From: Rhodospirillales bacterium
GTDB taxonomy: Bacteria > Pseudomonadota > Alphaproteobacteria > Rhodospirillales > JABHCV01
DNA length: 8,873 bases
NCBI GenBank assembly: GCA_016776705.1
Contig: JADHSW010000120.1
Location: 1-8,873 of the forward strand
Direction of reading: 5' to 3'
The notes under the pieces: model-generated
Database searches by the model: none
What the model saw: the letters and a program-made list of their open reading frames with translations, nothing else
Told to the model about the DNA's origin: nothing
Shown: positions 6,498-8,873 of the stretch, piece by piece
Position numbering within the stretch: the first letter of the stretch is position 1
Layout of the letters: the number at the start of each line of letters is the position of its first letter
Position numbers and translations under genes: made by a program

Positions 6498-7663
6498 TCG
6501 GAACCGTTTTCGGCAGGTTTCATCAGGCAAAGACGCTTGTTCCTGATTACGAAGCCGATATCGCCGTTTCTTAATTTCAAGGCGTCTTCGCCGAATAATT
6601 GACGTCGCCATCCAGACATGGCACGAACGTCAGCGTCCTCGCCAAAAGCGGCAATCAGTTCAATGTCACCGGCCGAGGCCAATAATTTCTGGGCGACATC
6701 GCCATCGTCGCATTTCACCTTCAGCAGGACCCGTAGTAAATCAATGACCGGCCCCAATCCGCGGGGTAGTTCCTGTTTGTTTTCGGGTTTGGGACAGTCC
6801 TCATCCGGAATTTCCAGTCCGGTTTTTACGGCTTCGAGCAATCGCGCGCCGGAAGGTCCTTCCGCCATTTTTCGTCCCAGGCCGCGTGTGCGCTCCAGGT
6901 CTTTCACCGTTTTTGGGGTATGGTGTGCTATTTCCAACAGGGCTTCATCGCGCAGGATTCGATTGCGCGGTTGATCACGCTTTCGCGCTTCCAGTTCTCG
7001 CCAGGCGGACAATTCACGCAGGACAGCCAGAAAACGGGCGCTTGAGCCTCTTGCCTTGATGCGACGGAATGTCTGGTGGGGGTCAGGATCATAAGTCTCC
7101 GGTGATTCCAGAATCGCCATTTCCTCGTCCAGCCAGCCTTCCCGACCGTTGGCTTCAAGTTTGCTTCTCAGTTTGCGGTAGGCATCGCGTAGATGTGTGA
7201 CATCGGACAGGGCGTAGGTAATTTGCCTATCACTCAGGGGACGCAGGGACCAATCGGTAAAGCGCGAAGATTTATCGATTCGCGCCTTCGTTAATTTGGC
7301 TATCAGGGTCTGATAACCAACTGAATCGCCAAAACCGCAGACCATGGCAGCGACCTGTGTATCAAAAACCGGAACTGGTAGGTGGCCCATCAAATGGTAG
7401 AAAATTTCCAGATCCTGCCGGGCAGCATGGAACACTTTCAATATAGACGGGTCATCCAGAAGATCAAACAACGGCGCAAGATCAATTCCCGGAGCCAGAG
7501 CATCGATGGCGCGAGCGTCATCTGGGCCGGCAACCTGAATCAGGCAAAGCACCGGCCAGTAGGTCGATTCACGCATAAATTCCGTATCAACCGTAATAAA
7601 TGGCGTTCCGGAAAGGCTCTTGCAAAAGGCATCCAGGGACGCCGTGTCTGTAATCATGGGCAT
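6494..7663 (-). CDS. rnd: Ribonuclease D
   Basis: A 389-residue DEDDy 3'-5' exoribonuclease that trims the 3' ends of tRNA precursors and other small RNAs. Exonuclease motifs: D26 and E28 in TVDTEFMRE, D84 in HAARQDLE, and Y150 with D154 in YALSDVTHL. An HRDC domain follows at roughly 210-285 (LRELSAWRELEARKRDQPRN onward), then a second helical region to the C-terminus. Length matches alphaproteobacterial RNase D. The frame stays open 45 codons further upstream to 7798, but that stretch (rich in Phe) has no family character. MPMITDTASLDAFC aligns with the usual MxxIT start, so I chose ATG 7663; ATG 7657 is the alternative. There is no Shine-Dalgarno before either. It converges with ppx: both genes end Asp-TAA on the same 8-bp palindrome GATTAATC (6492-6499). 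Confidence 0.94.
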   Translation of the reverse strand: MPMITDTASLDAFCKSLSGTPFITVDTEFMRESTYWPVLCLIQVAGPDDARAIDALAPGIDLAPLFDLLDDPSILKVFHAARQDLEIFYHLMGHLPVPVFDTQVAAMVCGFGDSVGYQTLIAKLTKARIDKSSRFTDWSLRPLSDRQITYALSDVTHLRDAYRKLRSKLEANGREGWLDEEMAILESPETYDPDPHQTFRRIKARGSSARFLAVLRELSAWRELEARKRDQPRNRILRDEALLEIAHHTPKTVKDLERTRGLGRKMAEGPSGARLLEAVKTGLEIPDEDCPKPENKQELPRGLGPVIDLLRVLLKVKCDDGDVAQKLLASAGDIELIAAFGEDADVRAMSGWRRQLFGEDALKLRNGDIGFVIRNKRLCLMKPAENGSD

Positions 7664-7669
7664 GTCAGA

Positions 7670-7675
7670 GGTATA
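7670..7675 (-). promoter_or_regulatory. Possible -10 element of rnd
   Basis: Read on the - strand, TATACC (4 of 6 to TATAAT) ends 6 bases before the proposed ATG at 7663, so transcription would begin at the ATG itself. No good -35 lies at the right distance, so support is weak. It is noted because the gene has no Shine-Dalgarno and ppk shows the same arrangement more clearly. Confidence 0.22.
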
Positions 7676-7856
7676 GAGGTTAAGTTGCCCAAGGAAAACC
7701 CCGACTGTCCATTGATCTGCCAATTCACCAAATAAAAAATAAAAAAATGAGTGAAAACCCTGGAAAGTCGCGCAAAACCGGAATTTCGGGAAGGACAATG
7801 CAAAAGTGAAATAAAGTGTGATAGGAGAACAGGCTCATATTTGCTGGTGAAAAGAA

Positions 7857-7876
7857 CGGATAACGGCCATAATCCG
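7857..7876. repeat. Imperfect 20-bp dyad upstream of the lipoprotein gene
   Basis: CGGATaAcGGCCaTaATCCG is symmetric at 16 of 20 positions: the outer CGGAT/ATCCG and the central GGCC pair, with two mismatched pairs between. It sits about 50 bases before the lipoprotein ATG at 7924. It could be an operator or a weak hairpin in the 5' leader. A nearby second GGCC (7876-7879) gives an alternative pairing. Confidence 0.35.
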
Positions 7877-7923
7877 GCCCTAGGCAGAGAAATTTAATAA
7901 AACCCGCTTGAGAAGCACAAAAA

Positions 7924-8873
7924 ATGAAAAGCAGGGATATGGGTGTGGGAAGAGGACTCTCGGTCATCGTGTGTACGGTGCTCCTTTCTGGATGCGCGCT
8001 GCCCGTGCCCGTTCAAATCGCTTCTTGGGCCCTTGATGGCATATCATTTCTGGCCACAAAGAAATCTATTTCCGATCACGGCCTTTCAATGATCGCACAA
8101 AAAGACTGCGCTCTTTGGCGTGGGCTTAAAGGGGATGAAGTTTGCAACGAAAACGATGATGCCGGCACTTTCGCGATTGCCGCAATCGAGCCAGAAAATT
8201 CAGGCAAGGAAAGTTCAACAGAGCTTTCCACGCCAGAGGAACAGATCGCCGAGCTCGCAAAATTTGAAACGGCGGCTGGAAGTCCTGAAATCGCGCCGGC
8301 TGTCATAGCCAACACGGCAACTTCGTCAAGCAAAGGCCAGCGCTTGATGATCGCCGGCAAACGCGTTTGGAGCGAAAGCCTGAAGGCTGACCTTTATTAC
8401 GTAATCGGAAGTTTTTCCAACCGTAAAAATGCGCGGGGGCTGGTTGAAAAATATAGCAATCTGGGCCCGGCAGTGATGGCGTCCAGACTGGATGGGGTAG
8501 AAGTTTACCGTGTTGCAGTGGGGCCATTTGCCAGCGAACAAAAAAACATGATGCGCCGAACCCTTAAGCAGGCTGGCATCGGCAATGCTTGGGCGATGCG
8601 TATCGATCATCGTGACTGGATGCTGGCCAGTCCGAAAGAACTCCTGGCGCCGGAAAAATCGATTGCTGAAGTCCCGGCAAGACCTGAAAAAGAAAAACCG
8701 ACACCGACTCCTGAAACGACACAGGAAGTGGCTGAAACCGGGGATGACGGGCCAATTTCCGTGCCGACGTCACAGTTGATTGATGGCAACAAGCGTTATC
8801 TCGTAATCGGCAGTTTTGCGAGTGTGGACAATGCCAGTAATTTTGCCAGGACCATGGCCGATCTTTCACCGCG
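7924..8873 (+). CDS. SPOR-domain lipoprotein, partial (3' end outside window)
   Basis: The frame is open from ATG 7924 to the window edge (316 codons). GAGAAG at 7910-7915 lies 8 bases before the ATG. An N-terminal hydrophobic segment ends in the lipobox LSGC, with lipidation expected on C24, so the mature protein should be anchored in the envelope. Residues 35-74 carry a conserved-looking block, WALDGISFLATKKSISDHGLS then DCALWRGLKGDEVC, with C62 and C74 able to form a disulfide; I have met this block in other alphaproteobacterial SPOR proteins but know no function for it. An acidic Ser/Thr/Glu-rich linker follows. SPOR domain 1 starts at D156 (DLYYVIGSF to about 229). A Pro/Glu-rich linker leads to SPOR domain 2, which starts at K290 (KRYLVIGSFAS) and is cut off. 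SPOR domains bind glycan strands stripped of stem peptides, usually at division septa, so a role in cell-wall or division-site processes is likely but inferred. A second ATG at 7939 is a less likely start. Confidence 0.88.
   Translation, partial: MKSRDMGVGRGLSVIVCTVLLSGCALPVPVQIASWALDGISFLATKKSISDHGLSMIAQKDCALWRGLKGDEVCNENDDAGTFAIAAIEPENSGKESSTELSTPEEQIAELAKFETAAGSPEIAPAVIANTATSSSKGQRLMIAGKRVWSESLKADLYYVIGSFSNRKNARGLVEKYSNLGPAVMASRLDGVEVYRVAVGPFASEQKNMMRRTLKQAGIGNAWAMRIDHRDWMLASPKELLAPEKSIAEVPARPEKEKPTPTPETTQEVAETGDDGPISVPTSQLIDGNKRYLVIGSFASVDNASNFARTMADLSP

Larger units (their letters stand above)
7664..7923. other. Divergent intergenic region between rnd and the SPOR lipoprotein
   Basis: These 260 bp contain the control regions of both genes. 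They include an A-rich run around 7731-7747 and a 20-bp imperfect dyad at 7857-7876. An AGGAGA at 7823-7828 has no ATG at a normal distance; a TTG at 7841 opens an 18-codon frame that stops at 7897, and an ATG at 7747 opens a 20-codon frame that stops at 7809. I see no convincing terminator, RNA gene or full -35/-10 pair for the rightward gene. Confidence 0.6.

Noticed and set aside
7382..7735. A 117-codon + strand open frame
   Set aside because: It is antisense to the RNase D catalytic domain; the DEDDy motifs show that the - strand is the coding one.
7664..7798. A 45-codon N-terminal extension of rnd
   Set aside because: Phe-rich, unlike the RNase D N-terminus; the family begins just before the ITDT segment. 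It reads through an A/T-rich intergenic run.
7747..7809. A 20-codon frame starting with the same 14 bases as ppk (ATGAGTGAAAACCC)
   Set aside because: Similarity stops after 14 bases, no ribosome-binding site is visible, and one 14-base match in a window of this size is not surprising.
1..8873. CRISPR array, tRNA/rRNA, IS element, prophage or toxin-antitoxin genes
   Set aside because: I saw no regular repeat-spacer pattern, no tRNA cloverleaf, no transposase or integrase motifs and no terminal inverted repeats; almost all DNA is accounted for by the genes listed.

Overview
The window looks like chromosomal DNA of an alphaproteobacterium, most likely a Rhodospirillales-type marine or soil lineage. 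The basis is gene content and order: an AI-2E/PerM-type permease followed by the DnaA-regulator hdaA, then ppk, ppx and rnd, is a familiar alphaproteobacterial backbone. The last gene is a SPOR lipoprotein of a type I associate with Alphaproteobacteria. The genus cannot be fixed from the sequence. I see no mobile element, tRNA, rRNA or CRISPR array, and no obvious phage or defence module.

Left part (1-2162, + strand): the 3' end of the permease gene overlaps hdaA by one base (TGATG). After 11 bp comes a short-chain dehydrogenase/reductase whose active-site Tyr and Lys are replaced, and then a 114-residue protein that I do not recognise. These four genes can be read as one transcription unit. 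It ends by running head-on into a SixA-like histidine phosphatase gene on the - strand, with the two stop codons sharing the palindrome TTAA.

Middle part (2159-6497): an 89-bp divergent promoter region separates the histidine phosphatase (leftward) from ppk-ppx (rightward). A good sigma70-like promoter ends 7 bases before the ppk ATG, so the ppk mRNA may be nearly leaderless. The phosphatase promoter appears to use the same -35 bases on the opposite strand. ppk makes polyphosphate and ppx degrades it; the two genes overlap by one base (TGATG), so they are probably translationally coupled.

Right part (6494-8873): rnd (RNase D) is convergent with ppx, again through a shared TTAA. Then follows a 260-bp divergent intergenic region with an imperfect 20-bp dyad. 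Last is the first 316 codons of a secreted lipoprotein with a lipobox, a conserved Cys-containing N-terminal region and two SPOR (peptidoglycan-binding) domains, the second cut by the window edge.

I found no wholly new system. The best second looks are the degenerate SDR, the probable leaderless ppk with overlapping divergent promoters, the tandem SPOR lipoprotein, and the three-gene block between hdaA and ppk.
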